DNA of 14,418 nt from an uncultured Muribaculaceae bacterium. Lineage in GTDB: Bacteria; Bacteroidota; Bacteroidia; Bacteroidales; Muribaculaceae. Positions 6,539 through 14,251 of the stretch are shown here, piece after piece (position 1 is the stretch's first letter; every line of letters begins with the position of its first letter). The stretch spans positions 1 to 14,418 of the forward strand of contig CAJTKG010000051.1 in NCBI GenBank assembly GCA_910576935.1, written 5' to 3'. The notes under the pieces are model-generated. The model did not search any database. It saw only the letters and a list, made by a program, of their open reading frames with translations, and was not told where the DNA came from. The translations under genes and the position numbers were made by a program.

Positions 6539-9500
6539 ATTGTTGAGTCGTTTGTTTTTACTTCGATTATTTCATTTGATAGTGGATACCACAGATATCC
6601 GTTGACAGGCGAGTAGCCCATAGCGGCGAGTAGCCTCATGTAGGCGCGCACCTGTATTGCATGCGATTTGCGTGCTTCAGACGTAAATTTGTAGTCGATG
6701 ACTTCGAGACCGCCGTTTTCGGTGTCGACGATGAGGTCCGGGCGTGAGGTGCTGCCGTCGACGGGATTGTAGATGCTGCGTTCTTTGATGCGTATTGTCG
6801 TCGGGGCAAACCAGCGTCTGACACGGCTGTCGTCACAGGCGAGAGCGTTGCCTATGACACTGCGGCAGTCGTCAATATCGCTGTCGGTCAGACGCAGGCG
6901 GTTGCGCAGTTTGCGTAAGGTAAGGTCGAGGCTGTCGGAGTCGTCGATTTCTGCCAAAACGGCGTGAAGTCGGGTGCCGCGTTCGGCGGCCTCGGTCTCG
7001 GCTGTGTTTTCCTCGTCATCGGTGATATCGCCGGGGCTGTCGTCGCCGTCGTCGATCGATGTCAGGGCGCGGGTGTCTGAACGCAGATAGATCTTATAGT
7101 CAGGTGCGGGTGTGCTGCTGTTTTGTGACGGTTCTTCGTTTCGGTCGACGGGTACTGTCGGCTCACCGAAGACAAAGTTGCCTTTGTCGTCGACATATTC
7201 GGTCAAATCGATCTGACGGTTGTCGTCGGAGGATGCCGGCACGGCAAGGACGTCGGCGATATATTGGGCTGCGCCGCTGTCGGTGGGGAATATGACGTGT
7301 AACTCGCGTCCGGCGCGGGTATAGGCGACGTAAGTGGCGTTTAGGTTGTCGAAAGTCTGTTCATCGACAGAGCGGCGGTAGCCTTTTATTACCGGAGAGC
7401 CCGCAAGCCCGGCGATGCGGTCGAGATTGAGCGAGAGTAACGGTGGCGGGCTGTCTGCGTTGAAGTTCAGGCTAAGCTCCGAAGGGTCTATCCACTCGGT
7501 CTCGCTGTTGCGCCACAGGGCCCAGTCGCCGAACGGTATGTGGACGCAAGGCCATTCGAGGCCCTTCGATTTGTGGATTGTCATGACCGTGACGGCATCG
7601 ATACCCGTGCCCGAGGCTATGGCGAGTTTTTCGCTGTGGTTGTCCCACCATTTGATGAAGGCGCTGACCGAGGGGTTGTATAGGTCGCAGTAGCTTATTA
7701 CTTCGTCCTGAAACGCTGCGATATAAGCGAATTCGGCTTTGCGGAGCGGCTCGGGGATACGTTTTTCGATAATTGTTTCGACAAGGGCGACGAGATTGGT
7801 AGGGTGTGTGCCGCTGATGTCGGCGACAGCCTCGCTTAGGGGCAAGGAGCAGTCGGCCGCCGGTTCCATGGCAAGGCGCAGGGCCTCGTCGGTAGTCCGT
7901 CCTTCGGCGAGGAAATATTCGAATCGGCTTGTCATCATGATGATGTCGCCGGTCGTGGCATATTTGCGGTCGCCGCTGTTTTGTGACGAATATGAGCGGT
8001 TTATGATTTTCAGAAGACTGACAATGAGTTTGACTGCCTTTGAATTGCGCAGTAGCAGCGATTCGTCGGAGGCGATTCTTATCTCGGGCCGGTTTGCCAG
8101 TATGTAGTCGACGACGAGCGTCGCCTGTCGCCGTGTCTTTGCGAGGACTGCGATGTCGCCCCAGCGGTATCCGGCGGCGTGCTGGGCTATGATGCGTTCG
8201 GCGGTGAGTTTGAGCGGAGTTTCCTCGTCGGCCTCGGGGTCGTCGGCGAGGCGCTTAAGACTGACGTATGCCGGTATGTCTTTGACGGTCTGCTGAGCAA
8301 CGTTGCCGTATGACGTGATGCCGAACCGGCAGCCAAGTCTGAAGAAAAGGCTGTTGTTGAAGCGTACGAGGTCGGCGGCGCTGCGGTAGTTGGTGTTGTC
8401 GGCCGGTTTGTCGCCTCGTATGGTGTGTGACGCCGGAAAGTCTTCTTCGGCGACGCTGTGGCCCAGAAGGGTGCTGTCGCTGTTGCGGAAACGGTAGATG
8501 GCCTGTTTCTCGTCGCCTATGATAAGGCTGTCGTTGCCTTCGGCTATGCTGTCGGCGACAAGCGGCCGGAGGTTGTCCCACTGCATGTGGGAGGTGTCCT
8601 GAAACTCGTCGATAAGAAAGTTGTGGAGAGTTACGCCGAGGCGTTCGTATATGAAAGGAGAGTCACAGCCGTTGATGATTTTTTTGAGCAGGTCATTGGT
8701 GTCTGACAGGAGTATAAGGTTGTTTTCCTCTCGGAAGCGCTGTATATAGTGCCAGGTAAAGCCCATGAACTCGAGGTTGGGGCATGCCTCGTCGATGCGT
8801 CGTAGTATCTCGTCTTCGACAATTGCGGCGAGGCAGTCGTTGAGAAAACCACTGATCGCGGCAGTGAAGCTGTCGGGCGGAAAGATGGGGCTTTTGCCCG
8901 ATTTCGGCGCGTATTTCTTGACATAAAGTTTGCCGGGCTCGTCGACGGGATTCATGAAGGCTTTGACTTTTTTTGCTTTGTCGTCGTCAAAGGGCATGAA
9001 TTTGTTTATCGGCGGTATGGATGCGCTGCCGGCTTCGGCGATTATGTCGAGCACGGTCGACGGCAATATCTCACGGCTGAAGCCGAGGTCGTCGAGATGT
9101 GCCATAAGGCTGCCTGAGGCGGCGGAGAGTGACACGGTGATTTCTTTGCGTCTGTTGTCGAGGCTTTTGCGGAATGTATATAGGTTGTTTTTGTTGTCGA
9201 GATAGGCTATAATGTCGTCGGCGCGGCGTCTGAATTTCTCGCTGCACATGCTTTCGACATATCCGGCAAGCTCTTCGTGGATTTTCGACGAACGGTCGAA
9301 GATGTTGAAGTTGTTGCCGTCCATGATTTTTTTCATGGTGTAGTTCCTGATCCACTCGGTGATGCGGCGTCCCTGCGGCGGATTGCCGTAATTGAGGTCG
9401 TCGAGCATCAGGCTTATGCCGGCCTTGACGGCATAGCGGTCGTCAATTTCGACGCCGTAGTCGCCCTGGCGGTCGACTTCGCGCGCGAATGCGCGCAACA

Positions 9501-9915
9501 CCGACTGAAAGAACGAATCGATCGTGCTGACGTTGAAGTGGTGATAGTCGAAAAGCAACTGCCTTAGGGCTTCGGCGGCGACATCTCTGAGCTCCCGGCG
9601 GGTGCAGCCGTATTCTCTTGTCAGTGCGGTTGCGTACGGGGCGTCTTTGCCGTCGGGGCCGCCGTCTGAGGCGAGAGTGCTTATCTCTTTGAGTATTCGC
9701 GTTTTCATCTCGTCGGTGGCCTTGTTGGTGAATGTGATGGCGAGTATGCCGCGGTGTCGGTTGCCGGCGTTGAAGGCGCGGGGTGTGGATATCGAGGTGT
9801 TAAGACGGTAACGCCCCGTGGCGTTGTCTTTCACGCCAAGGAGCGTCTTGATATATTCATACGCTAAGGTGTATGTCTTGCCGGAACCGGCCGAGGCCTT
9901 ATAGATGGTAAGCAA
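6535..9915 (-). CDS. addA: AddA/RecB-like UvrD-family helicase-nuclease
   Basis: An 1126-residue superfamily 1A helicase with a C-terminal nuclease, the layout of AddA (double-strand-break end resection). Helicase motifs: Walker A ASAGSGKT (7-14, Lys13), motif II DEFQD (436-440), motif III GDEKQAIYRF (467-476), motif V region TIHKSKGLEW (779-788) and motif VI YTRAG (Arg867). The nuclease is of the PD-(D/E)XK RecB class with His984 (GTRLH), Asp1060 (RPD), Asp1074 and Lys1076 (IDYKF), all apparently intact. The start codon is TTG (9915-9913): the only in-frame upstream codons before a TAG stop are ttt, aag and aca, so no ATG is available, and starting later would remove Walker A. An addB partner, normally adjacent, is not in the window. 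RecB is the alternative name for the same family. Confidence 0.9.
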   Translation of the reverse strand: MLTIYKASAGSGKTYTLAYEYIKTLLGVKDNATGRYRLNTSISTPRAFNAGNRHRGILAITFTNKATDEMKTRILKEISTLASDGGPDGKDAPYATALTREYGCTRRELRDVAAEALRQLLFDYHHFNVSTIDSFFQSVLRAFAREVDRQGDYGVEIDDRYAVKAGISLMLDDLNYGNPPQGRRITEWIRNYTMKKIMDGNNFNIFDRSSKIHEELAGYVESMCSEKFRRRADDIIAYLDNKNNLYTFRKSLDNRRKEITVSLSAASGSLMAHLDDLGFSREILPSTVLDIIAEAGSASIPPINKFMPFDDDKAKKVKAFMNPVDEPGKLYVKKYAPKSGKSPIFPPDSFTAAISGFLNDCLAAIVEDEILRRIDEACPNLEFMGFTWHYIQRFREENNLILLSDTNDLLKKIINGCDSPFIYERLGVTLHNFLIDEFQDTSHMQWDNLRPLVADSIAEGNDSLIIGDEKQAIYRFRNSDSTLLGHSVAEEDFPASHTIRGDKPADNTNYRSAADLVRFNNSLFFRLGCRFGITSYGNVAQQTVKDIPAYVSLKRLADDPEADEETPLKLTAERIIAQHAAGYRWGDIAVLAKTRRQATLVVDYILANRPEIRIASDESLLLRNSKAVKLIVSLLKIINRSYSSQNSGDRKYATTGDIIMMTSRFEYFLAEGRTTDEALRLAMEPAADCSLPLSEAVADISGTHPTNLVALVETIIEKRIPEPLRKAEFAYIAAFQDEVISYCDLYNPSVSAFIKWWDNHSEKLAIASGTGIDAVTVMTIHKSKGLEWPCVHIPFGDWALWRNSETEWIDPSELSLNFNADSPPPLLSLNLDRIAGLAGSPVIKGYRRSVDEQTFDNLNATYVAYTRAGRELHVIFPTDSGAAQYIADVLAVPASSDDNRQIDLTEYVDDKGNFVFGEPTVPVDRNEEPSQNSSTPAPDYKIYLRSDTRALTSIDDGDDSPGDITDDEENTAETEAAERGTRLHAVLAEIDDSDSLDLTLRKLRNRLRLTDSDIDDCRSVIGNALACDDSRVRRWFAPTTIRIKERSIYNPVDGSTSRPDLIVDTENGGLEVIDYKFTSEARKSHAIQVRAYMRLLAAMGYSPVNGYLWYPLSNEIIEVKTNDSTI

Positions 9916-9960
9916 TGTCTTAAACTACGATAAGAGAATGTGAAATGACGCAATTATATG

Positions 9961-9992
9961 CAATATTAGCAAAAAGCGTTGTAACGGCCAAA
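9961..9992 (-). promoter_or_regulatory. Candidate promoter of the addA operon
   Basis: On the minus strand 9992-9989 is TTTG and, after exactly 20 bases, 9968-9961 is TAATATTG, one base off the -7 consensus TAnnTTTG. Initiation near 9954 would give a leader of about 40 bases before the TTG start. The spacer length equals that proposed for the vor and mscL promoters. Consensus-based prediction only. Confidence 0.5.
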
Positions 9993-10062
9993 CCTTTTTT
10001 GTTTGTTTAAGATATATTCGCAACCGTGTGTGGCCTTTATGTGTTGCAATGGATCAGCTTGC

Positions 10063-10698
10063 TTATTTGCGGCCGAAGTCGGCGGGTATTTCGCCCCAGC
10101 GGTCAGTGTCCCATTTGATGACGGGGTTGAGTATATGGTTGGCCGACCGCCATGCGTCGGCGCGGGCAAGCAGCCGGCGTATCTGCTTGTTGGCCGGTGT
10201 GGGCGTTATCTTGGTGTTGCTGTGTCCTTTGGCGAGCCATCCGAGAGCTGTCTTCGAATCGCTGTAGATCGGTGTAGTGAAGTCGCCTCGGCGCGCGAGC
10301 AGCGAGGCGGCATGGATAAGTGCTATATATTCGGCGATATTGTTGGTGCCGCCGTCGATCGGGCCGACGTGGAACACTTCGGTGCCGTCGCCGACCATGA
10401 CGCCGCGGTATTCCATCGGGCCGGGGTTTTTGGAACATGCTCCGTCGACGGCGATGGCATCGAGGCGTATCTCGGGGAATGCCTCATAGTTGACAAAACG
10501 GTGTGAGTGTCGGCCGATGGCTTTGAAGATGCCGAGGTCGGCTTCGCCTCGATAGGCCTCGATGGCTGCACTTTGAGTCGGGAATGCGCGATATTTTGCA
10601 CCGGGATAGCCTTTTACCTGAAGTTCGCATTCTTCCCATGAGTCGTAGATGCCGGGTTCGACGCCGTTCCAGACGACATAATATTTGTTGGATGGCAT
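10063..10698 (-). CDS. rnhA: Ribonuclease H with viroplasmin-like N-terminal domain
   Basis: A 211-residue protein. Residues about 4-48 form a viroplasmin-like RNA/hybrid-binding module (YYVVWNGVEPGIY, SWEECELQVKGYPGAKYRAF) like the one at the N-terminus of eukaryotic RNase H1. Residues about 78-211 are the RNase HI catalytic domain. The acidic active-site residues are visible: Asp85 (AVDGA), Glu123 (NIAEYIAL), Asp147 (YSDSKTA) and a final Asp, most likely Asp207 (PADFGRK) with Asp197 or Asp199 as alternatives. It should cleave the RNA strand of RNA:DNA hybrids, removing R-loops and primers. It lies 25 bases after the alanine-dehydrogenase-like gene and closes that operon. I see no convincing hairpin terminator after it. 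The viroplasmin-RNase H fusion is common in Bacteroidota. Confidence 0.93.
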   Translation of the reverse strand: MPSNKYYVVWNGVEPGIYDSWEECELQVKGYPGAKYRAFPTQSAAIEAYRGEADLGIFKAIGRHSHRFVNYEAFPEIRLDAIAVDGACSKNPGPMEYRGVMVGDGTEVFHVGPIDGGTNNIAEYIALIHAASLLARRGDFTTPIYSDSKTALGWLAKGHSNTKITPTPANKQIRRLLARADAWRSANHILNPVIKWDTDRWGEIPADFGRK

Positions 10699-10723
10699 TG
10701 TTTTATCTATTGTTGGCGGTCTG

Positions 10724-11899
10724 TTAGGTGAATTGTAACAGAAGAGAGATGTCGACCGGACGTTGTCCGACGATTGCTGCGATGGCCGGGTTGACGGCGC
10801 GGCCTATGAAGGTATAGGCGGCGCGCCGCAGTTCCGGCTTTAGTTTGAGTGCGTTGACGGTCGAGTCGCAGGCCAGTATGCTGTCAATCATTGTTAGCAA
10901 TGTGTCGCCGAGGGCCATGGCGGCTGTGCGCGGCACCGCGTTGCCGGCGTTGACGTAGCAGACGCGGCGACTGCCGTCGTTGGCGTTGTCGAAAGGTGAT
11001 GCCTGAGCAAGGTCGATCTGCGGCATTGACGGGAACATCGGTTGTGGTTGCGGACAGAGATCGAAAGTGATGACGCCCCGTTTCATGACTTCGATAAGAG
11101 ATGAGTCGACGGTGTGGCGTTCACTCTCGCAGCAGCCGATGACGATGTCGGCGCTTCGAAGTGCACTTTCGAACACCCGCGGATGTAGCGTCGACGCTAT
11201 GACTCCGGGGCCGAGGTCATTTATTGCGCGGCGCAGGCGGTATGCGTCGTTGTCAAACATTCTAACGGTTGCTCCCAGGCCGGTTGCCGAGCGGGCGGCG
11301 GCACAACCTGCTATGTCAGAGCCTATGATCGTGACTTCGCATGGCGCGACTCCGGCTACTCCGCCGAGCAGGATTCCTTTGCCGTGTATGGCGTCGGCAA
11401 GAAGTGACGAGGCAATGGCTATCGACGCCCGGCCGTCGATCTCGTGTAGTATGTCGGCAAACGGCCGTCGTCCGTCGTCGTCGGTGATGAGGTCGAGGGC
11501 TATGGCGGTGACAGATTTGTCGAGCAGATGGTGGATTGCCGCCGGTGTCTGCTGCGCGGGATGGAGAAATGTAAGCAACAGGCATCCGCGTTTGAGGCCG
11601 CGGGCGTCGGCTTCGCTCAGTGCCGCCGGGTGTATGACGATGTCACAGCGCAATGTCTCGGCTCTGCCGACGACTATCGCTCCGAGCCGGCTGTAGGCGG
11701 CGTCGGTGTAATGGATCGGCTCGGCGGCTCCGGCTTCGATCTTGACCGAGAAACCGCGTGCGACGAGCATGCCGGCGACCTCAGGCGTCAGTGGAAAGCG
11801 TTTTTCGGTCTTGTTTCTTGAGGCCGGCAGTCCGATGGTTGCCTGACGGCTTTCGGTGGCGAGCTTGAGAAGTTGCTCGAGTGGTGTGGGCGAGTTCAT
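10724..11899 (-). CDS. Divergent alanine dehydrogenase / transhydrogenase-family protein
   Basis: A 391-residue protein with the AlaDH/PNT two-domain plan: an N-terminal catalytic domain (about 20-150) and a Rossmann domain (about 165-300). Visible landmarks are Arg34 (EKRFPLTPE, matching the substrate-binding Arg), His113 (LTFLHPA, matching the catalytic His), the GILLGGVAGVAP hinge (175-186) and Asp280 (ITFDL). Two key positions differ. The segment that usually supplies the catalytic Lys (DLVLKVKEP in typical AlaDH) reads DIVIHPAAL with His90 where I would align Lys, and the GxGxxG nucleotide loop is GSDIAG (193-198). It may thus bind a different ligand, have low activity, or be regulatory. 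It starts 11 bases after aroK stops. The family is fairly sure; alanine as substrate is not. Confidence 0.78.
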   Translation of the reverse strand: MNSPTPLEQLLKLATESRQATIGLPASRNKTEKRFPLTPEVAGMLVARGFSVKIEAGAAEPIHYTDAAYSRLGAIVVGRAETLRCDIVIHPAALSEADARGLKRGCLLLTFLHPAQQTPAAIHHLLDKSVTAIALDLITDDDGRRPFADILHEIDGRASIAIASSLLADAIHGKGILLGGVAGVAPCEVTIIGSDIAGCAAARSATGLGATVRMFDNDAYRLRRAINDLGPGVIASTLHPRVFESALRSADIVIGCCESERHTVDSSLIEVMKRGVITFDLCPQPQPMFPSMPQIDLAQASPFDNANDGSRRVCYVNAGNAVPRTAAMALGDTLLTMIDSILACDSTVNALKLKPELRRAAYTFIGRAVNPAIAAIVGQRPVDISLLLQFT

Positions 11900-11910
11900 T
11901 GCGGAAACTG

Positions 11911-12453
11911 TTATTGCTTGTCTGTCAGGAATGTGTTTATGAATCGGCGTGAGCTTTCGGCAATCTCGGCTTCAGTCTCGAGGTGTGAGCTGTCAAACCG
12001 AGCCGCGGCTTTCTCGTAGTGGGGGCGACGGGCAGCCATAGACCGTTCGACAAATTCGACAAGAGCCTTGTCGTCAAGGTCGCGCAGGAGCGGACGCTGA
12101 GTCCTGAATAGCTTCAGACGGTTGAAGAGAGTGTCGTTGTCGGCTTCGAGAAGCACGGTGAGGCCCGATGTGTTCATCAGGTCCATGTTGTCGCCGAAGC
12201 ATGGTGTGCCGCCTCCGCAGGCTATCAGAGCCGCCGGTCTGTCGGGCTGCAACAGGCTCATGAGTGCCCGGCGCTCGGCGTCGCGGAATAACTCCTCGCC
12301 GCGCGCGAAAAGCTCGCTGACGCTCATGCCCTCACGTTCGACGATATAGTCGTCGAGGTCGACGAAGTCTATGCCGGCGTCATGGCTGACGGCCCGGCCG
12401 AGTGTGGTCTTGCCCGAGGCCATGTAGCCTATCAGAAATATCGGTCTGCGCAC
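11911..12453 (-). CDS. aroK: Shikimate kinase
   Basis: A 180-residue P-loop kinase that phosphorylates shikimate at O-3, the fifth step of the chorismate pathway. Motifs in order: Walker A GYMASGKTT (9-17, Lys15), shikimate-binding Asp34 (VDLDDYI), Arg57 (ELFRDAE), the GGG loop (80-82), lid residues Arg117 and Arg120 (RTQRPLL) and the late RRPHY segment (about 143-147). Length is typical. The start is GTG (12453-12451): the mscL stop codon is in frame only 15 bases upstream and no ATG lies between, and a later start would damage the P-loop strand. It is the second gene of the mscL operon. Confidence 0.95.
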   Translation of the reverse strand: MRRPIFLIGYMASGKTTLGRAVSHDAGIDFVDLDDYIVEREGMSVSELFARGEELFRDAERRALMSLLQPDRPAALIACGGGTPCFGDNMDLMNTSGLTVLLEADNDTLFNRLKLFRTQRPLLRDLDDKALVEFVERSMAARRPHYEKAAARFDSSHLETEAEIAESSRRFINTFLTDKQ

Positions 12454-12468
12454 TTCAGACGAAGATTG

Positions 12469-12906
12469 TTATTTTTTATCCACTTCTTTCTTCAGAAGGT
12501 CGCGAATCTCGGCGAGAAGTTCTTCCTGAGTAGGTCCGGCGGGGGCTGCGGGAGCGGCAGGCGTTTCTTCCTCTTTGCGTTTGAATCGGTTCATGGCCTT
12601 GATGGCGACAAAGATACAGAAGGCTATGATCACAAAATCGAAGATGGTCTGAACGAATGATCCCCATGTGATGGCCACCTCGGGTGTGATGACTTCGGTG
12701 CCGTTTGATACGGCGTCTTTGATCACAAACTTATAGTCGGAGAAATTGATGCCACCCGTGAGGACGCCCAGCCCCGGCATAATGATATCGTTGACAAGCG
12801 ACGTTACAATCTTGCCGAAAGCCGCGCCGATGATCACACCAATGGCCATGTCGACGACATTGCCTTTCATTGCAAACTCCTTGAATTCGTTCAGAAATTT
12901 CTTCAT
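12469..12906 (-). CDS. mscL: Large-conductance mechanosensitive channel MscL
   Basis: A 145-residue inner-membrane protein that forms a homopentameric pore opened by membrane tension, releasing solutes on hypo-osmotic shock. Residues 1-13 are the amphipathic N-terminal helix. TM1 (about 15-45) has the glycine/alanine-rich pore-lining pattern (VVDMAIGVIIGAAFGKIV). A periplasmic loop (46-78) carries an NGTEV segment, TM2 is about 83-105, a basic cluster RFKRK follows, then an Ala-Pro linker (115-125) and a charged C-terminal helix (126-145). All parts are present and the length is normal. It is the first gene of the mscL-aroK-AlaDH-like-rnhA operon, divergent from gap. Confidence 0.96.
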   Translation of the reverse strand: MKKFLNEFKEFAMKGNVVDMAIGVIIGAAFGKIVTSLVNDIIMPGLGVLTGGINFSDYKFVIKDAVSNGTEVITPEVAITWGSFVQTIFDFVIIAFCIFVAIKAMNRFKRKEEETPAAPAAPAGPTQEELLAEIRDLLKKEVDKK

Positions 12907-12959
12907 ATCGTTTAAAGTGTAAAAAATGAAAAATTATGATTCGAGATATTAGATAAACA

Positions 12960-12991
12960 CAAAAATATGAAAAAAAGCCGATACCGGCACA
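12960..12991 (-). promoter_or_regulatory. Candidate promoter of the mscL operon
   Basis: On the minus strand 12967-12960 is TATTTTTG, a full TAnnTTTG match, preceded after a 20-base spacer by TGTG (12991-12988), three of four bases of TTTG. Initiation near 12953 would leave a leader of about 46 bases before the mscL ATG. The spacer contains the small palindrome at 12977-12988. Consensus-based prediction. Confidence 0.5.
12977..12988. promoter_or_regulatory. GC-rich palindrome in the mscL promoter spacer
   Basis: gccg-atac-cggc has 4-bp complementary arms and stands out in an otherwise very AT-rich intergenic region. It sits between the proposed -33 and -7 elements, a position where a bound repressor would block initiation. 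Read leftward it is followed by seven T, so a small leftward terminator is another reading, although no upstream leftward gene needs one. Confidence 0.3.
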
Positions 12992-13038
12992 TAAAAAGGA
13001 TAAATAAGCAAAAAAGAGGGTGTAGTTTTTGTTCAATT

Positions 13039-13072
13039 ATTGCGTGAAAGACAAAAAAATATACTAATTTTG
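13039..13072 (+). promoter_or_regulatory. Candidate promoter of gap
   Basis: TAATTTTG at 13065-13072 fully matches the Bacteroidota -7 element and is the same octamer proposed for vor. ATTG at 13039-13042, 22 bases upstream, is a weaker -33 candidate. Initiation near 13080 gives a leader of about 90 bases. The surrounding A/T richness suits a strong promoter. Confidence 0.6.
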
Positions 13073-13088
13073 TGACGGTAAAAAAGCA

Positions 13089-13109
13089 GGGGGTCGAGCG
13101 AGACTCCCC
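13089..13109 (+). promoter_or_regulatory. Leader hairpin in the gap 5' untranslated region
   Basis: gggg (13090-13093) pairs with cccc (13106-13109) and gtc (13093-13095 register) with gac (13102-13104), leaving one bulged t and a short loop. It lies just after the predicted transcription start and about 60 bases before the gap ATG, with an AT-rich, unstructured stretch between. A 5' stabilising hairpin on an abundant mRNA is a plausible role; no riboswitch family is recognised. Confidence 0.4.
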
Positions 13110-13168
13110 AAACGCAAAACAATGATATAACTAATTAATTCATAACCCAATATTTTTATATAACAATT

Positions 13169-14179
13169 ATGACAAAAATAGGTATTAACGGCTTCGGCCG
13201 CATCGGACGTTTCGTTTTCCGTGCTTCAACAAAACGTAATGACATCGAGGTAGTAGCTATCAACGACCTTCTTCCCGTTGACTACATGGCTTACATGCTC
13301 AAATATGACACAATGCACGGTCAGTTTGACGGCACAGTAGACTTCGATCTCGAGAAGAGCGAACTCATCGTCAACGGCAAACACATCCGCGTAACAGCTT
13401 GCCGCGACCCCAAAGAAATCAACTGGGCTGCCGTAGGTGCTGAATACGTTGTTGAATCAACCGGTCTCTTCCTTACTAAAGAAAAAGCACAGGCTCACAT
13501 CGAAGCCGGCGCAAAATATGTCGTTATGTCGGCTCCCTCAAAAGACGACACCCCCATGTTTGTATGCGGCGTAAACGACAAAACTTATGTCAAAGGCACA
13601 CAGTTTGTTTCTAACGCATCTTGCACAACAAACTGCCTTGCTCCCATCGCCAAAGTCCTCAACGACAAATTCGGCATTGTAAACGGCCTTATGACAACCG
13701 TTCACTCTACAACAGCTACACAGAAGACTGTCGACGGTCCTTCAATGAAAGACTGGCGCGGCGGCCGTGCTGCTTCGGGCAACATCATCCCCTCTTCGAC
13801 AGGTGCTGCCAAGGCTGTAGGTAAAGTTATCCCCGAACTCAACGGCAAACTGACCGGTATCTCGATGCGTGTCCCCACTCTCGACGTATCTGTTGTCGAC
13901 CTCACTGTCAACCTCGCTAAACCCGCTACCAAAGAAGCTATCTGCGCCGCTATGAAAGAAGCTGCCGCAGGCGAACTCAAAGGCGTTCTCGGTTATACCG
14001 AAGATGCAGTTGTTTCGAGCGACTTCCTCGGCGACGTACGTACATCTATCTTCGACGCCAATGCCGGTGTTTATCTGACAGACAACTTCGTTAAAGTCGT
14101 TTCTTGGTATGACAACGAAATCGGTTACTCTAACAAAGTTCTCGATCTCATTGCCCGTATGGTAGAAATCAACGGCTAA
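13169..14179 (+). CDS. gap: Glyceraldehyde-3-phosphate dehydrogenase
   Basis: A 336-residue type I GAPDH, full length. The NAD-binding loop INGFGRIGR is at 6-14 and Asp33 (INDL) in the second strand points to NAD and not NADP. The active site is SNASCTTNCLAP with Cys152 as the thiol nucleophile and His179 (TTVHS) as its base. The S-loop (about 180-205, DGPSMKDWRGGR) and the C-terminal SWYDNEIGYS segment are canonical. It catalyses the oxidative phosphorylation of glyceraldehyde 3-phosphate in glycolysis or the reverse in gluconeogenesis, in the cytoplasm. It is monocistronic, has its own promoter and a strong terminator, and is the only rightward gene. Its lysine codons are mostly AAA, and the gene looks less GC-rich than its neighbours, as expected for a highly expressed gene. 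Confidence 0.98.
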   Translation: MTKIGINGFGRIGRFVFRASTKRNDIEVVAINDLLPVDYMAYMLKYDTMHGQFDGTVDFDLEKSELIVNGKHIRVTACRDPKEINWAAVGAEYVVESTGLFLTKEKAQAHIEAGAKYVVMSAPSKDDTPMFVCGVNDKTYVKGTQFVSNASCTTNCLAPIAKVLNDKFGIVNGLMTTVHSTTATQKTVDGPSMKDWRGGRAASGNIIPSSTGAAKAVGKVIPELNGKLTGISMRVPTLDVSVVDLTVNLAKPATKEAICAAMKEAAAGELKGVLGYTEDAVVSSDFLGDVRTSIFDANAGVYLTDNFVKVVSWYDNEIGYSNKVLDLIARMVEING

Positions 14180-14205
14180 TAATCGCCAATCAACCATAAA
14201 TAGAT

Positions 14206-14251
14206 AAAAAGCCTTCGGGGTCGGCTCGTGAGAGCCGGCCCCGAATTTTTT
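14206..14251 (+). terminator. Intrinsic terminator of gap
   Basis: A 14-bp stem (14214-14227 with 14232-14245, one G.U pair) around a GTGA loop is followed by six T (14246-14251). It starts about 35 bases after the gap stop codon. Five A precede the stem (14206-14210), so it may also stop leftward transcripts arriving from beyond the window. Confidence 0.95.

Noticed and set aside
9916..10062. Possible terminator after RNase H (gcaac ... gttgc)
   Set aside because: Only a 5-bp stem with a long loop and no T-tract; not a credible intrinsic terminator. The segment is better explained by the addA promoter.
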